From: Panax quinquefolius
Lineage: Eukaryota > Streptophyta > Magnoliopsida > Apiales > Araliaceae
Length of the DNA stretch: 64,000 nucleotides
Direction: 5' to 3'
Assembly: GCA_020205615.1 (NCBI GenBank)
Contig: CM035167.1
Location: forward strand, 57,929,023-57,993,022
In this document: one piece after another, positions 1 to 11,407 of the stretch
Layout of the letters: every line of letters begins with the position of its first letter
How positions within the stretch are numbered: position 1 is the stretch's first letter
Position numbers and translations under genes: made by a program
The notes under the pieces: generated by a model
Database searches by the model: none
Seen by the model: only the letters and a program-made list of their open reading frames with translations
Told to the model about the DNA's origin: nothing

Positions 1-533
1 AATAAGTCAAAGTGTAATTCATTATATATAAGATACTATGATGATCTCAAGTCTAAGGATCATTGTAGATTACTATCACTACAGAATTCCTATTGACGGT
101 AAGTAAAACTCCATTAGGTATTCCTTAGCGAAGTCACGTTTCAAAGTGAACTTATTCTCTAATAAGCACCTACATACTTGCTTTAGTGTCTCCACACAAA
201 TGATCATGAGATCAATCATCCTCATCCAATGAAAGCAAGCAACGTATGTACCAATCTATCCGGATTCACTAATCCCCAATTTAGTAATCCAATGATTGGG
301 AACTATTTTAGTTCTAAGCTTTCTAAGAATTTAGATCTCATTAGAATGATCATCATCATTATTCTAAAAGCGTTGCTTAAAACTATGGGTTTATCACATA
401 TTATTAAAACAAACACCATGTAGATAATAAATGCCTTTAATAAATAATTCTTTTATTAATAAATAAATAAGATTGATTACACAAGATATGCTTTATCATC
501 ATACATGATTGGCTTGTATGCATAATACTTTCA
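1..533 (-). repeat. 3' LTR of left Copia element (partial)
   Basis: It ends at the CA of TTTCA (532-533). On the minus strand the LTR starts TGAAAGTATTATGC. It is directly preceded on that strand by the purine-rich AGTGGGAGAT (complement of 534-543), a typical polypurine tract. The outer part of the LTR lies outside the window. Confidence 0.85.
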
Positions 534-2030
534 ATCTCCCACTGCACTAAAGCCAATCGTAGTGGTATCTCATACCCATCTTCTTCTAAGTGACGATCAA
601 ATTTGTTGTTGTGTTAACGCTTTAGTAAATGGATTCGCAATATTGTCTTGAGAGTCCACACGCGCTGTGGTGACGTCTCCTCTTTCAATGATCTCTCCGA
701 TCAAATGAAATTGCCGCAACACGTGTTTGGATTTACGATGAGACTGGGTTCCTTAGCTTGCGCATAATGACTCAAAGTGTTGTCACGGAATAAAGGCTTT
801 GGTCCTTTAATGCTAGGAACCACACCAAGTTCTAGAATGAACTTCTTCATCCAAACGACTTTCCTTTGCAGCCTTCACTTGCAGCTATGTACTACTCGCC
901 TCATCCTTCGAATCAAGAATCGTTTTCTTTCGCTTGAACTTTTCCAACTCATCGCGCCACCGTTTAAGGTAAACACATACCCAAACGGATTTATCATCAT
1001 CTTGGTGCGTTTGAAAACTTGAGTCCGTGAAGCCCTCTAGTTTTAATTCGGACCACCATAGACAAGAAATACATCCTTAGTTCTTCTTAAGTACTTTAGG
1101 ATATTTTTCACCGCCTTCCAAAGTGTTCTTCTCTCCGATTCGATCGATATCTCGCTTGTTACACTAAGTGCATGAGCGACATCGGTCTAGTACATATCAT
1201 CGCGTACATGATAGATCCTATTCTTTCAAGCATAAGGAATCTTACTCATGCGGTTTCTCTCCTCAGTGTCTTTGGGGCTTGTTTCTTGGAGAGATGTATT
1301 CCATGGCTCATCGGCAAGATGAGACCTCTTTTGGAATCTTCCATGCTAAACCTTTTTAGCATCATGTCAATGTATCGTTCCTTGGGATAAGCCAAGCATC
1401 CTATTAGATCTATCTCTATAGATCTTTATCCCCAAAATATAGGATGCTTCTCCCAAGTCCTTCATGGAGAAGTGTTTAGATAACCATATTTTAATTGTTC
1501 ATAAAGATAGGAATATCATTCCCTATCAAGTAATATATCATCAACATATAATACAAGGAATGAAATAATATTCCCTATCAAAGTAATCCTCATTTTGATA
1601 AAATCAAAATTTTGATTGTCTCATCAAAACGGATGTTCCACCTACGAGAAGCTTGCTTTAATCCATAAATGGATCGTTGTAGCTTATGAGACTTGATTTG
1701 TTCCAACCTTTGAAACAAATCCTCCGGTTGTGTCATATACACATCCTCCTCAAGTTTCCCATTGAGGAAGGCCGTTTTCACGATCCATCCGCCAGATTTC
1801 AGTAGTCATGGTAAGTCGCAATCGTAAGCAAAATCTGAATGGACTTGAGCATTACTCTTTGGTGAGAAGGTTTCGTCATAGTCAACTCCTTGTCTTTGTT
1901 TGAAACCTTTTGCAACCGATCGGGCCTTATAGGTCTCTACCTTGCCGTCTCGCTCCATCTTTCTTTTAAAGACCCATTTACACCCAATAAAGCTTAATGC
2001 CTTGGTGGTGAGACCAAAGTCCATACTTGG
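534..2030 (-). pseudogene. Copia pol 3' part: reverse transcriptase and RNase H remnants
   Basis: Minus-strand fragments in shifting frames. The N-terminal reverse transcriptase block reads [20 protein letters not shown] (about 1975-1916), followed by [17 protein letters not shown]. The next block, MKTAFLNGKLEEDVYMTQPE (1781-1722), includes the IYGLKQASR stretch typical of Copia. From about 1590 down to 540, RNase H fragments remain, including residues resembling RQFHLIGEIIERGDVTTARV near 715-650 and a terminal block ending just before the polypurine tract. Frameshifts separate the blocks and the catalytic YVDD block is not readable. No functional product is expected. Confidence 0.8.
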
Positions 2031-2299
2031 TTCTCATACATGGAGTCCATCTCGGATTTCATGGCTTCTTGCCATTTCTCCGAGTCTTTACTACTCATAG
2101 CCCATTCAGAATTCAATGGATCATCATCATCTATGATCGTACCTCATTGTCATCTTCTATGACAAGTCCATACTGTCTGGTATCTTTGGTACTCTTCCGA
2201 TTTACTGAATAGGTGTGTATGTAGAAGGAATCTCTACTTGGTTAGGTACCTCATTTTGATCTCAGTAGTATTTTGTGGTTCTTGAACTTCTTCAAGATA

Positions 2300-3300
2300 T
2301 ATCTTACTCCCAATCGACCCCTTCAAGGATAAACTCCTTTTCCAAGAAGGCGCATGTTTCATAATAAACACCTTTTGATCGGTTGGATGATAGAAATAAT
2401 ACCCGATGTTTCTTTAGGGTATCCCACAAATCTACATTTGTCGATCTAGTCTGCAGACTTATCGCTTTTTCAAACTTTTTGACATAAATTCGGACAACCC
2501 CAAGTCTTAACATGCTTAAGATTTGGTTTCCTCCCGCCCATAACTCATATGGGGTCTTGGGGGCGGATTTTGTAGGTACCTTGTTAAGTAGGTATGCAGC
2601 CGATTCTAGGGCATATCCCCAGAAGGAAAGCGGAAGGTCGGTAAAGCTCATCATAGATCGAACCATGTCCAACAATGTTCGATTTCTCCTTTCGGATACA
2701 CCATTCATCGTGGCGTCCCCCGGTGGAGTCCATTGTGAGATTATACCATTTTCTTTGAGACAATTGAGAAACTCACCACTTAAGTATTCTCCTCCTCGAT
2801 CGATCGAAGAATCTTAATACTCTTACCGTTTTGCTTCTCAACTTCACTTCAACTCTTTGAACTTTTCAAATGATTTGATTTGTATTTCATTAAATACACA
2901 TATCCAAATCTTGAGTGGTCGTCGGTGAATGTAATAAAATAAGAATACCTCTCCTCGTATGGTCATTCGTTGTCATAGGTCCACATACATCCGTGTGTAC
3001 CAACGCTAACAACTCAGTAACTCTTTCTCCTTTTCCACTAAAAGGAGATTTAGTCATTTTACCCATGAGACAAGATTCACAGGTTGGATATGATTCATAA
3101 TCGAGATAGCTCTAGGAGCCCATCTTTACGCAACTTGGATAATCTTGTTTCATTAATATGACCAAGTCTACGATTGCCACATGAAGGTATAATTAACATC
3201 ATCTCTTTTCCTTTTATTAGTTTGTTCAATTTGAAATATATTTTCATGCAAGTCAGTATATAAAGTCCATTTCGCAAATTACCAACACCATATATAAAAC
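2300..3300 (-). pseudogene. Copia pol: integrase remnant
   Basis: The GAG-pre-integrase block is recognisable near 3190-3110 by NRRLGHINETRLSKL. The C-terminal half of the integrase core follows at 2708-2304 and starts NGVSERRNRTLLDMVRSMM; the Glu in SERRN is the third residue of the DDE triad. It continues through LPLSFWGYALESAAYLLNKV and the PYELW motif. The region around 2820-3090, where the first two Asp residues should lie, is frameshifted. This is part of the gag-pol relic of the element at 1-8219. Confidence 0.8.
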
Positions 3301-3489
3301 ATTATCATTATAAATAGAACAACTGTTGTTCTTTATTATAATATTAAAACCATCCATATCCAATACAGAGATAGAAATAATGTTTCTAATGATATTTGGA
3401 ACAAAATAACAATTATTTAAATTAATGAACTTGCTCAGTAGCGGTCTTTAAACAATAAGTCCCTACAAACTAATGCAAAGAACCTTTGC

Positions 3490-4550
3490 TCCAATTCCCC
3501 ACTCGTAGGGCGACCTCATCCTTGCTCGACTTTCTACTTCGACCGGTCCTCGGATATTATTACATATGTGAGAACCACATCAGGTATCCAATACCCAAGT
3601 AGAAGATTGACTTTCGTAAAAATTAATTTCAATCATAAACAAACCTTGATTAGGATTCAAGCTTCTCCAAGCTCTTTCGCTTTTGTTCTCGCAAGATAAT
3701 CCTTGCAGTTCCTCTTCCGATGACTTGGCTTATTGCAATGGAAGCAAATTCCTTTGCTAAATGGATCAGTTTCTTTTGATCCTTCACTTTCGCCTTTCCC
3801 TTAGCCTTCTTGGATTTCTTCCTTTTCGAAGATACCTTGGGCCTCTTCCTTTTCTTGGAAGAATCATCCACCATTAAGACATGGTTCTTCTTGGATGGGA
3901 AGTGACCTTCAAAGCAGCTTTTCAACATGTTAAGTAATTCGTGCAAGCTAACATCCAACTTATTCATGTGAAAATTCACAACAAATTGTGAGAAGGTGTG
4001 GGAGTGACTATGCAAGACTAAATCTTGACTCAACTCCCCATCCACGACGAACCCAAGTCATCCAAGACGTTCAATCAGATTGATCATCTTTAGGACATGA
4101 GTCTCAATCTAGCAGTGTTTCCTCGGTCATCCAAGAGATCGGAAGAGCTCCTTAGATATTTCATATCTAGCGCCCCTACTTTGCTCACCATACAACTCTC
4201 CAAGATGTAGTAGCATAGTAGAGAGCATCCATGTTTTCATGCCGTATTTGAAGCTCGTTACTCATGGATGCGAGCATGATGCATTGAGCACAGATGCATC
4301 ATCTTGCCCTTTGCTTAAAAGTAGCAATCTCTTCCTCAGAGAAAACATCTCAACAACTTTTGCAGCGCACTAGGTAATTTAGGACATAAGAAATCTTTTT
4401 CAAAGAAGTGAGAATAATTCTCGATTCCTTAACCAAATCCGTGTAGTTCGGTCCCATCGGTTTGTTAGCATCAAGTATGCTACGCCAAATGATATTAGTG
4501 AATGTGACATTTTCAAAATTCGCATGTAAAAGACAATATTTTAGCAAACA
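3490..4550 (-). pseudogene. Copia gag and protease remnant
   Basis: Gag begins near 4550, with a segment containing KPMGPNYTDL and ILTSLKKISYVLNYL, typical of plant Copia gag. It continues through 4045-3650, a Lys/Arg-rich stretch (KKRKRPKVSSKRKKSKKAKG) just before a frameshifted zinc knuckle. The protease active-site block is visible near 3600-3555 as W-V-L-D-T then a TGA at 3582-3580 where the active-site Gly codon is expected, followed by C-G-S-H-I-C-N-N. A stop therefore sits inside the catalytic D-T-G triad. Confidence 0.75.
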
Positions 4551-4703
4551 TTCATTTATTAATTACCAAAATAAATTAGGTCTTATTTTATATTGGTATC
4601 TCCCACTATTTTCTTCAAACTATATTACCTCATTTATATAGTTGGCAAAATCTAATTAAAGTTTTTGCTAGTGAGAATAAGGATCCCATTTCAAATATAT
4701 ATA

Positions 4704-4724
4704 GCCTTGTGGTGACACAACAAA
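4704..4724. repeat. Leader hairpin word, copy 1 of 3
   Basis: The 21-base word GCCTTGTGGTGACACAACAAA contains the stem TTGTG/CACAA with loop GTGA, and is flanked here by TATATATA-type inverted arms. Copies 2 and 3 lie at 4891-4911 and 4979-4999. Confidence 0.8.
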
Positions 4725-4890
4725 CTATATATAAATAAATAGGTAGACAACTCCTTGTCAATTACATCAACATGTAACTCCTTATGTTTTGCCTCTTGGA
4801 TTATTTTGATCAAGTGGTGGCACATCCGAATCAAAATTATCTAAGTTAAGTCCAACCTAGCACTTCCATATATTCAAAAAGAAAAATATC

Positions 4891-4911
4891 GCCTTGTGGT
4901 GACACAACAAA
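4891..4911. repeat. Leader hairpin word, copy 2 of 3
   Basis: Identical word to 4704-4724, here bounded by AATATC on the left and CAATATT on the right, which again extends the stem. Confidence 0.8.
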
Positions 4912-4978
4912 ACAATATTGTTCAATTTTCTTTATAAGCATCAAATGTGATAATTAACATCTTAAATACTTAATACTT

Positions 4979-4999
4979 GCCTTGTGGTGACACAACAAA
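4979..4999. repeat. Leader hairpin word, copy 3 of 3
   Basis: Same word again, bounded by AATACTT and CATATTAAATATT. The flanking sequence differs between the copies although the core is unchanged. Confidence 0.8.
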
Positions 5000-6216
5000 C
5001 TCATATTAAATATTTAATACTCTATTAATTTTATCATGCTGCTAGAAAAGCGACGTTCGATATTCTAAATATCTTTGAACGCTTAAGACTTAATAAAAAC
5101 TTTGAGGATTTGTTATTATTAGTCTCATCTTGTTTAAGCGCATGCAAATATATATATAAATACGCGTCATATTATTAAACATGCCAAGCATGTTTGCATA
5201 ATATATAATATATATAATACTAGCATGCACATATAGAATACTATATTCTACCCGGATTGATTATGGACTTTTATTCTAGTTTGGTTCACTAGAGCCACCA
5301 AGTGAACCAAAAGGTCAAACCCTAGGGTGCAAGAATAAACATTTAAATATAACTATTACATTTAAACTAGGGCTCCATTACAAACGGGTCTTCAAGCGCC
5401 TCGATCTTGGTCTTTGGTTCTTCTAAAAATTCTAACTAATCCTATTACATTAAACTATTTAATTTAAATAGAAACCTTGATCAGCAGTCAAGGGAAAGTA
5501 CACAGGAGAGAGATAGAATTTACATCAAGAAAAAAACCGAGAAAAGGCGAGGTATGCAGAACCCCATTTAATAAAACCCATTCATTCAAACATCCAACTA
5601 AAATAAATCCAATCATATTGGTCAATTGTCATAATCAATCCCATTTATTATCATACATATCATCATATGTATCAATAAATTAGATCATTCCATATATATA
5701 TGAGTATCATTTAATGGGCAATTTTATGTTGCATGAAATCCAATTTCAAGATTAAAATAAACTCTTTTATTTTAATTATAAAATTATTAAGATTAATATA
5801 TATATATATATATATAACAATTATATATATATATATATAATAAAAGTCATGCTCCTTGCTCCTTATTACCAAAAAGGTCGGACTTGCTTATTTGTTGCTT
5901 TTCACGTGGCAGCCTATTTATCAAGTTGGCCGGACTTGCTTGCTACATTGCTAGCAATACTATATCTATAAATATAAACTAGTCACGTGGCCAAGCAAGT
6001 AACACACAACCACTTTCTTTGTGAAGGAATCGAATCAATACTGAAAAAAAAAATCGTGGGCCAAAAGTGGTCATTGGGCCTTTAACCGTCCAGCATGAAA
6101 GTTGTTTTTTTCGGTAAAATCTGCTGATTCATGCAAATCGAGAATCCTTGAAGTAATATAATTCTCATGTAATCAAATTACAAGTGATACAACCCATTAC
6201 GGATTCAAAAAAAAAT

Positions 6217-6253
<37 letters not shown>

Positions 6254-6348
6254 ATAATTTTATACAACAAATTATGCCCAATAAATAATTCTAAATTCAT
6301 ACCCATACATATTTAGAATCTAAATAATTAATAATTCGCATAAAGTTT

Positions 6349-6362
6349 GGCTCATGATACCA
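6349..6362 (-). promoter_or_regulatory. Copia primer-binding site
   Basis: On the minus strand this reads TGGTATCATGAGCC, close to the complement of the initiator-Met tRNA 3' end used by most Copia elements. It lies one base inside the 5' LTR end (TGTTAGG at 6364 on the plus strand). Confidence 0.85.
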
Positions 6363-6363
6363 C

Positions 6364-8219
6364 TGTTAGGTTTTCGTGAAAATCAAAGTAGCAATCAAAT
6401 TGCAAAACGTAAATAAGCTTAGATAAAATCAGATTTTAAAATTTTTCACAAACCAATTAATCCGGATCATCCTTTATACATATTATTAATTAAACGAAGA
6501 ATAAGAAATTATGAAATCATACCACTTGTAGAAACGAGCTTCCTCAAGCACGAGTTCACCTCCTACTTCTCCGCATTATCTCCTTGAATCTCAAGTAGAT
6601 TCCTTCCTTTGATTAATGTAAGCCACCCAAGTGTGTGGCCTCTATAGTGATCCACCAAGGAAGAGGAATTTTTTCAAGAAGAAGGATTTGGCTCAAACCC
6701 TAGTTTTCCTATCTGAATAAGAAAAGGTGTACTCTCCAAATCTTGGAATTACGATATCTCATATCTAATATAAGACTCCTCTTATAAAGATATTATATAA
6801 CCCTATTTTAATTAAAATAAGGTATTATTTATTTAATTAAACTCTTTTAATTAAATGGGCTCCCTAATCCTATTAGGGATAATTAGTTAAACTCCTTTAA
6901 CTAACTTTCTTTCCTAATCCAATTAGGAATAAATGAGAGTACTAATATTAAATTAATTCCTAAACCTTTTAGAAATTAAAATAATTATAATTATAATAAT
7001 ATTAATAAGACTCCTCTTATTAATTTATATTTAATATTTCTAAAATATTAAATAATAAATATTAAGCTATTTAATTTATTCTATCACCATAGATTAAATT
7101 AAATATACTTAATATATTATTACAATTATGCCATTAACTTCTTAAATAATTATTCTTCCTTTTATAGTGTGACCCTTTAGGTTCTCCATATTAAAACCGG
7201 GTTGTGAATAAATCAATTAGAACAATTCTAATCTCATTTAAATAAATAAATTAACAAATAATTTATTTAAATAAATAATATTTATTCTACAATAGGGATA
7301 AGCCTCCCTAGCGATCAACGACTTTCCAGATAATATAGATTTCAACATTAATCATAAAAGAACCTTTGAGTAAATAGTTACCGCACAATTCAATCCTTCC
7401 ACCATACTATGTCCCAATTAAATATAAGACATGGAATTACTGTCAAGTCTTATTTTATTTAATTATATGTATTTCGATTCCTAAATGAGCAACTCCCAAT
7501 GAATGCAAATTAGAAACTACTTTCTAATTTCATTCCACCTCGCCAAGGATTCTGGGTTGTCATTTATCGAATCACATAGACATCTCTCCTTTTACTAGAA
7601 GTGGTAGATTCTTTATTGATCATTCATTATCTTCATATATAACTTATTACACCCAAGCATACCCTTTGATATACTCTAAGAGTCTTAAGGAATAAGTCAA
7701 AGTGTAATTCATTATATATAAGATACTATGATGATCTCAAGTCTAAGGATCATTTGTACTACTATCACTACAGAATTCCTATTGACGTGTAAGTAAAACT
7801 CCATTAGGTATTCCTTAGCGAGTCACGTTCAAAGTGAACTTATTCTCTAATAAGCACCTACATACTTGCTTTAGTGTCTCACACACAAATGATCATGAGA
7901 TCAATCATCCTCATCCAATGAAGCAAGAACGTATGTACCAATCTATCCGGATTCACTAATCCCCAATTTAGTAATCCAATGATTGGGAACTATTTTAGTT
8001 CTAAGCTTTCTAAGAATTTAGATCTCATTAGAATGATCATCATCATTATTCTAAAAGCGTTGCTTAAAACTATGGGTTTATCACATATTATTAAAACAGC
8101 ACCATGTAGATAATAAATGCCTTTAATAAATAATTCTTTTATTAATAAATAAATAAGATTGATTACACAGTATATGCTTTATCATCATACATGATTGGCT
8201 TGTATGCATAATACTTTCA
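6364..8219 (-). repeat. 5' LTR of left Copia element (1856 bp)
   Basis: Bounded by TGTTAGG (6364) and TTTCA (8219) on the plus strand. The distal 530 bases match 1-533. It shares long blocks with the solo LTR at 24901-26709, for example the stretch around GATCAACGAC...CCAGATAATATAG near 7313-7331. The flanking target duplication cannot be checked because the other flank is outside the window. Confidence 0.9.
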
Positions 8220-9502
8220 GTTATATCATGATAATGAGAGATAAGTGTGAAGCGTATAGACGCTGTGAACGCAACGTTGTTGCGATGGACAATCGGTCTT
8301 AGCATACAACAATTGGTATGGCTTCGAAACTAAGAACGAGTAATGAACATGGGGTTCATGTAATGGATAATGAAAGTATTAAATAAGATAAGAATATAAA
8401 TCATCCAAGATGATGAACGTTTTGAGTAAGACATCTCCGTATGTCATAAAGCCGTAAACTGGTAAAGGAAGTTAGTCGTGTAAACTCATATTACAAGAAC
8501 GCAAACCCTAAGAAGTAAAGTTATGTAAACCAATGCGTAAGTTCAATATATGACTAATTGGTGTTTATGTTTTCTCCATATATGTGATATAGGAATTGAA
8601 ATGAGCAGTTCAGCATAAGCTGTAGCTGGGCGTAAGGCAAGTTTCCTAACTTCATTCATATTACATGAATGCTAGTTTCATAAACTTCTCAGATGTTGTA
8701 CGTGAGAAGTTCTGTCTATGTGCAAATGTGCGATATTTGTACAATGTGGTAGAACGTATGAGGCCTTGAGCCACAATTTGAACACTTCGGTGTTTCTATG
8801 ATATGAATTGTTCTGTGATTGAGTTGTTCAATAAAAGTATGTTCTGTTTATTTATGAACCGTTATTGTTAAGTCTGTGCTAATGATTCTAGCCAGACAAG
8901 ATGTGTATGAAAAAGGTAGAGGAATGAAAGTATTTCAAAGTAAAAGTGATTGATGTTTTAAGATGATAGGAATCAATACTATTCCTATTATTCAAGCTAC
9001 TTCATAACCTTTGTTCGGTTATAGAAGTTCTAAAGAAATGTTTTAATTCTGAAGTCGTTTGTTCAACTGTTATGACTTGCTGGGCAATTGAATGCTCACA
9101 CTTGCTTTAAATTAAAAACAATTTTCAGCGAATAAGGTTAGAAGAACTTAAAGATCCTGTAAAGATCAAGTTGACGGTCTCCAGATGAATTGTCATTCAG
9201 AGTGTGAAGGTAGCGAGAAGATCAAGTGAAGACTTGTAATTTAGAAAGATGAATTGAAATCTAGACTAGTTTAAGGAACTGTTATGTATCATTGGTGGCG
9301 GATAAAAGTCACTCTTGTAAGATGAAATGAATAATGTATTCATTATTATTTGTAATGAAAAAGGTTATAAGGTTTTCAGAACCTGAGATTTGAGAGTGTA
9401 TGTTGTTATATTTTGGTATATAATGATGTATGTTGGATGAAGGATGTACTCGTGACGTACGAAATCCGGGTGTGAAGATAGACCGGATTTTGGGGCGTTA
9501 CA
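8220..9502 (-). mobile_element. Gypsy-type LTR fragment (truncated)
   Basis: The right end reads on the minus strand TGTAACGCCCCAAAATCCGG, a start typical of plant Ty3/Gypsy LTRs (TGTRACRCCCC). It resembles the LTR start at 62416 (TGTGACACCCCCAAATCTGG). The left side is cut by the Copia LTR at 8219. No coding domain is recognised in 8220-9480, so this is called an LTR or 3' region only. Confidence 0.5.
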
Positions 9503-9580
9503 ATAGCGACGGGTTTTTTCGTCGCTATAGCATAGAAAGTCGGTTTTCTATGCTATAGCGACGGAAAAAACCGTCGTTAT
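9503..9580. repeat. Long palindrome with CACTA-like TAGCGACGG motifs
   Basis: Two arms of about 36 bases (from ATAGCGACGG and its complement) surround a short GTCGGT centre, with very few mismatches. TATAGCGACGG units of this kind form the subterminal repeats of the CACTA element at 62972. This is probably a CACTA scrap into which the neighbouring Gypsy LTR inserted. Confidence 0.55.
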
Positions 9581-9625
9581 GGCCGGGTCGTTCTTAGTTC
9601 GCTCCCTCCGATTATTTGGAGAGAG

Positions 9626-9628
<3 letters not shown>

Positions 9629-9689
<61 letters not shown>
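9629..9689. repeat. (TA)n microsatellite
   Basis: An uninterrupted alternation of T and A over about 60 bases. Confidence 0.95.
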
Positions 9690-9690
<1 letters not shown>

Positions 9691-10301
9691 CCGATTACTA
9701 CACTTAAATATATGTTTTAACTGCTCATTCAATGTAAATCCTTAATATTCCAACATGTGGACTAGATTTATCTAAATCTAGCCATATCTAACTTTTAACC
9801 GGTTCAAAAGTTGCAAAACTAGAACCGTTGAGCTAGAATGGCTAAGATTTATTTAAATCTAGTTTTCTTTCTAGTTTTTGTAAATAGTAATCAATCATGT
9901 GAGCCTAGGAGCCATGAGATCTAAGATCCAGCTAACGGATCTAGATATGGTTCCCACGATGGACCTTTTTCAGCTGCACATTCAGCTTGTAAATTATTTA
10001 TGGTGTCTAGACATCCTTCGATGGCTTTCATGCCCATAAAGAGTCCGACACTACTATGTATATTATTTTATTGAAGATGCTTCGCATCTCGAAAATAAAA
10101 TAAAATCAAGCCGAATATGGAATAAAATGGAAGTATCAAATGCCTTAATTACTATTGAGCATAAGGGTTTAAAAACCTATTTTCAAAACATCACTGCTAT
10201 ATCTTGTCTAAAATTGAACTTTTATACAAATCAAACCATTTGTATATAGGTGCAAACGAGGCATAACATTACTTTCAAATAACTGCACTTAGGCCCAATA
10301 A
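9690..10301. other. Unassigned non-coding stretch
   Basis: Contains near-repeats of TAGATTTATCTAAATCTAG and TAAGATTTATTTAAATCTAG (about 9763-9865). There is no open frame or recognisable transposon end; it is probably old repeat sequence. Confidence 0.4.
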
Positions 10302-10332
10302 ACACACACACACACACACACATACACACACA
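10302..10332. repeat. (CA)n microsatellite
   Basis: ACAC tract broken once by CATACA. Confidence 0.9.
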
Positions 10333-10339
10333 TTTTAGA

Positions 10340-10640
10340 TAGATTAGGGAATTGAAAAGTTGCGGTAACCGTGTTTTCACGGAAGTTGGGGGGTGTCTAA
10401 CACCTTCCCCCGCTTAATCAAGCCCCCTAACTTTGTGAATCTCGGTTTTCAAGGCATGTTAAACATAGTCCAACCATTGGGCCTTTGTGTAAACATTTTC
10501 AAAATCGGTTGAGTTGGTACAACCATTTCAAAATTACCAACTGGCAACTCTGAATTTTCAAACCATCGACATTTTTATGTTGGATTCTTTTCAAACTCGC
10601 CTTTTCAAAACAAAACTCAGCAACATAGAGAACATAAAGA
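10340..10640 (+). mobile_element. Tat/Ogre-type Gypsy LTR scrap
   Basis: The segment around 10360-10434 is, on the opposite strand, GGGGGAAGGTGTTAGACACC followed by a GTGTTTTCAC/GGTTACCG-like block. It matches 46228-46275 of the Tat/Ogre LTR in this window (GGGGGAAGGTGTTAGGCACC...CCGTGTTACCACGG). The strand is therefore opposite to the large Tat element. Both ends are worn away. Confidence 0.55.
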
Positions 10641-11399
10641 GTAAAAAAAAGAGTAAAATTTTTCCCGATGTCGACAATTTTTAAAAAGTTTGGTTGGTTA
10701 ATTACATATTTTAAAGTTTAATGGAATAATGGTAATATCACTCTTTGTCATTTTTTTGATGTGTTATCCAAGTCTTTTGGATAGAGTTTTTCAGAATTAA
10801 TATTTACATTTGCCTTTGCCCAAAGAGATAGAGCTTAGGATTATCAATTCTATACAAAAATAAAATATGTTACAAAATTGTAAAATTTTAATAAAAAATA
10901 AAAGATACGATTAGAGAAAAAACTGTGAATACGTTTTCATTCTCCATCTAATTATGAGTAGAATTGCCATCATTCTTCGTGACAAATTACGCCAATTCAC
11001 AAATTGAGATAATTAATCTCCTAAAAAGAGGTAAAAAGACTTGATAAGAATAAAAAAAGAATTATAAAAAAGAAAACTAGCCTCAAATTGGGTAAGTAAT
11101 ATCATACATAAGAGGAAAGTAAATATATAAAAAAATATGACATTATAAAAATTATTATAATATAAGAAAACTTGATGAGATACCCTAGTTTTAAATTTTT
11201 AAGTTTTTGAAAATTAAGATTTTATGGATAAAGAGAGAAAAGAGAGCATAGACAAAGGTTAATAAAGGGCAATTAACATACAATTTGGTGAAGAACATTT
11301 GTTGGTTTCACAAAATAACTTTCATTACCAATTTGACCTTTGACCTTTGGTCTAGTTTAGTAAAAAGTCCTCATAATACAAAGAGAAAATAAAACAAAC
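10641..11399. other. AT-rich intergenic sequence
   Basis: No gene, no clear transposon end and no long repeat seen. Confidence 0.4.
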
Positions 11400-11407
11400 A
11401 CGCTATT

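Larger units (their letters stand above)
4551..6348 (-). other. Copia leader (untranslated) with AT-rich simple repeats
   Basis: About 1.8 kb between the primer-binding site and gag, with no coding potential. It holds three copies of a hairpin word (listed separately), TA-rich runs around 5143-5230, 5791-5840 and 5821-5841, and an A-run/T-run (about 30 T) at 6207-6249. Apart from these I see nothing recognisable. Confidence 0.6.
1..8219 (-). mobile_element. Degenerate Ty1/Copia LTR retrotransposon, 3' LTR cut by window edge
   Basis: Element read right to left: 5' LTR at 6364-8219, primer-binding site, leader, gag, protease, integrase, reverse transcriptase, RNase H, polypurine tract, and 3' LTR at 1-533. 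The first 533 bases match 7692-8219 almost base for base apart from small indels, which identifies them as the inner part of the second LTR. Every coding domain is broken by frameshifts or stops, so the element is not autonomous. Domain order with integrase before reverse transcriptase fixes it as Copia; the lineage is not resolved. A solo LTR of the same family lies in ALDH intron 9 (24901-26709). Confidence 0.9.
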
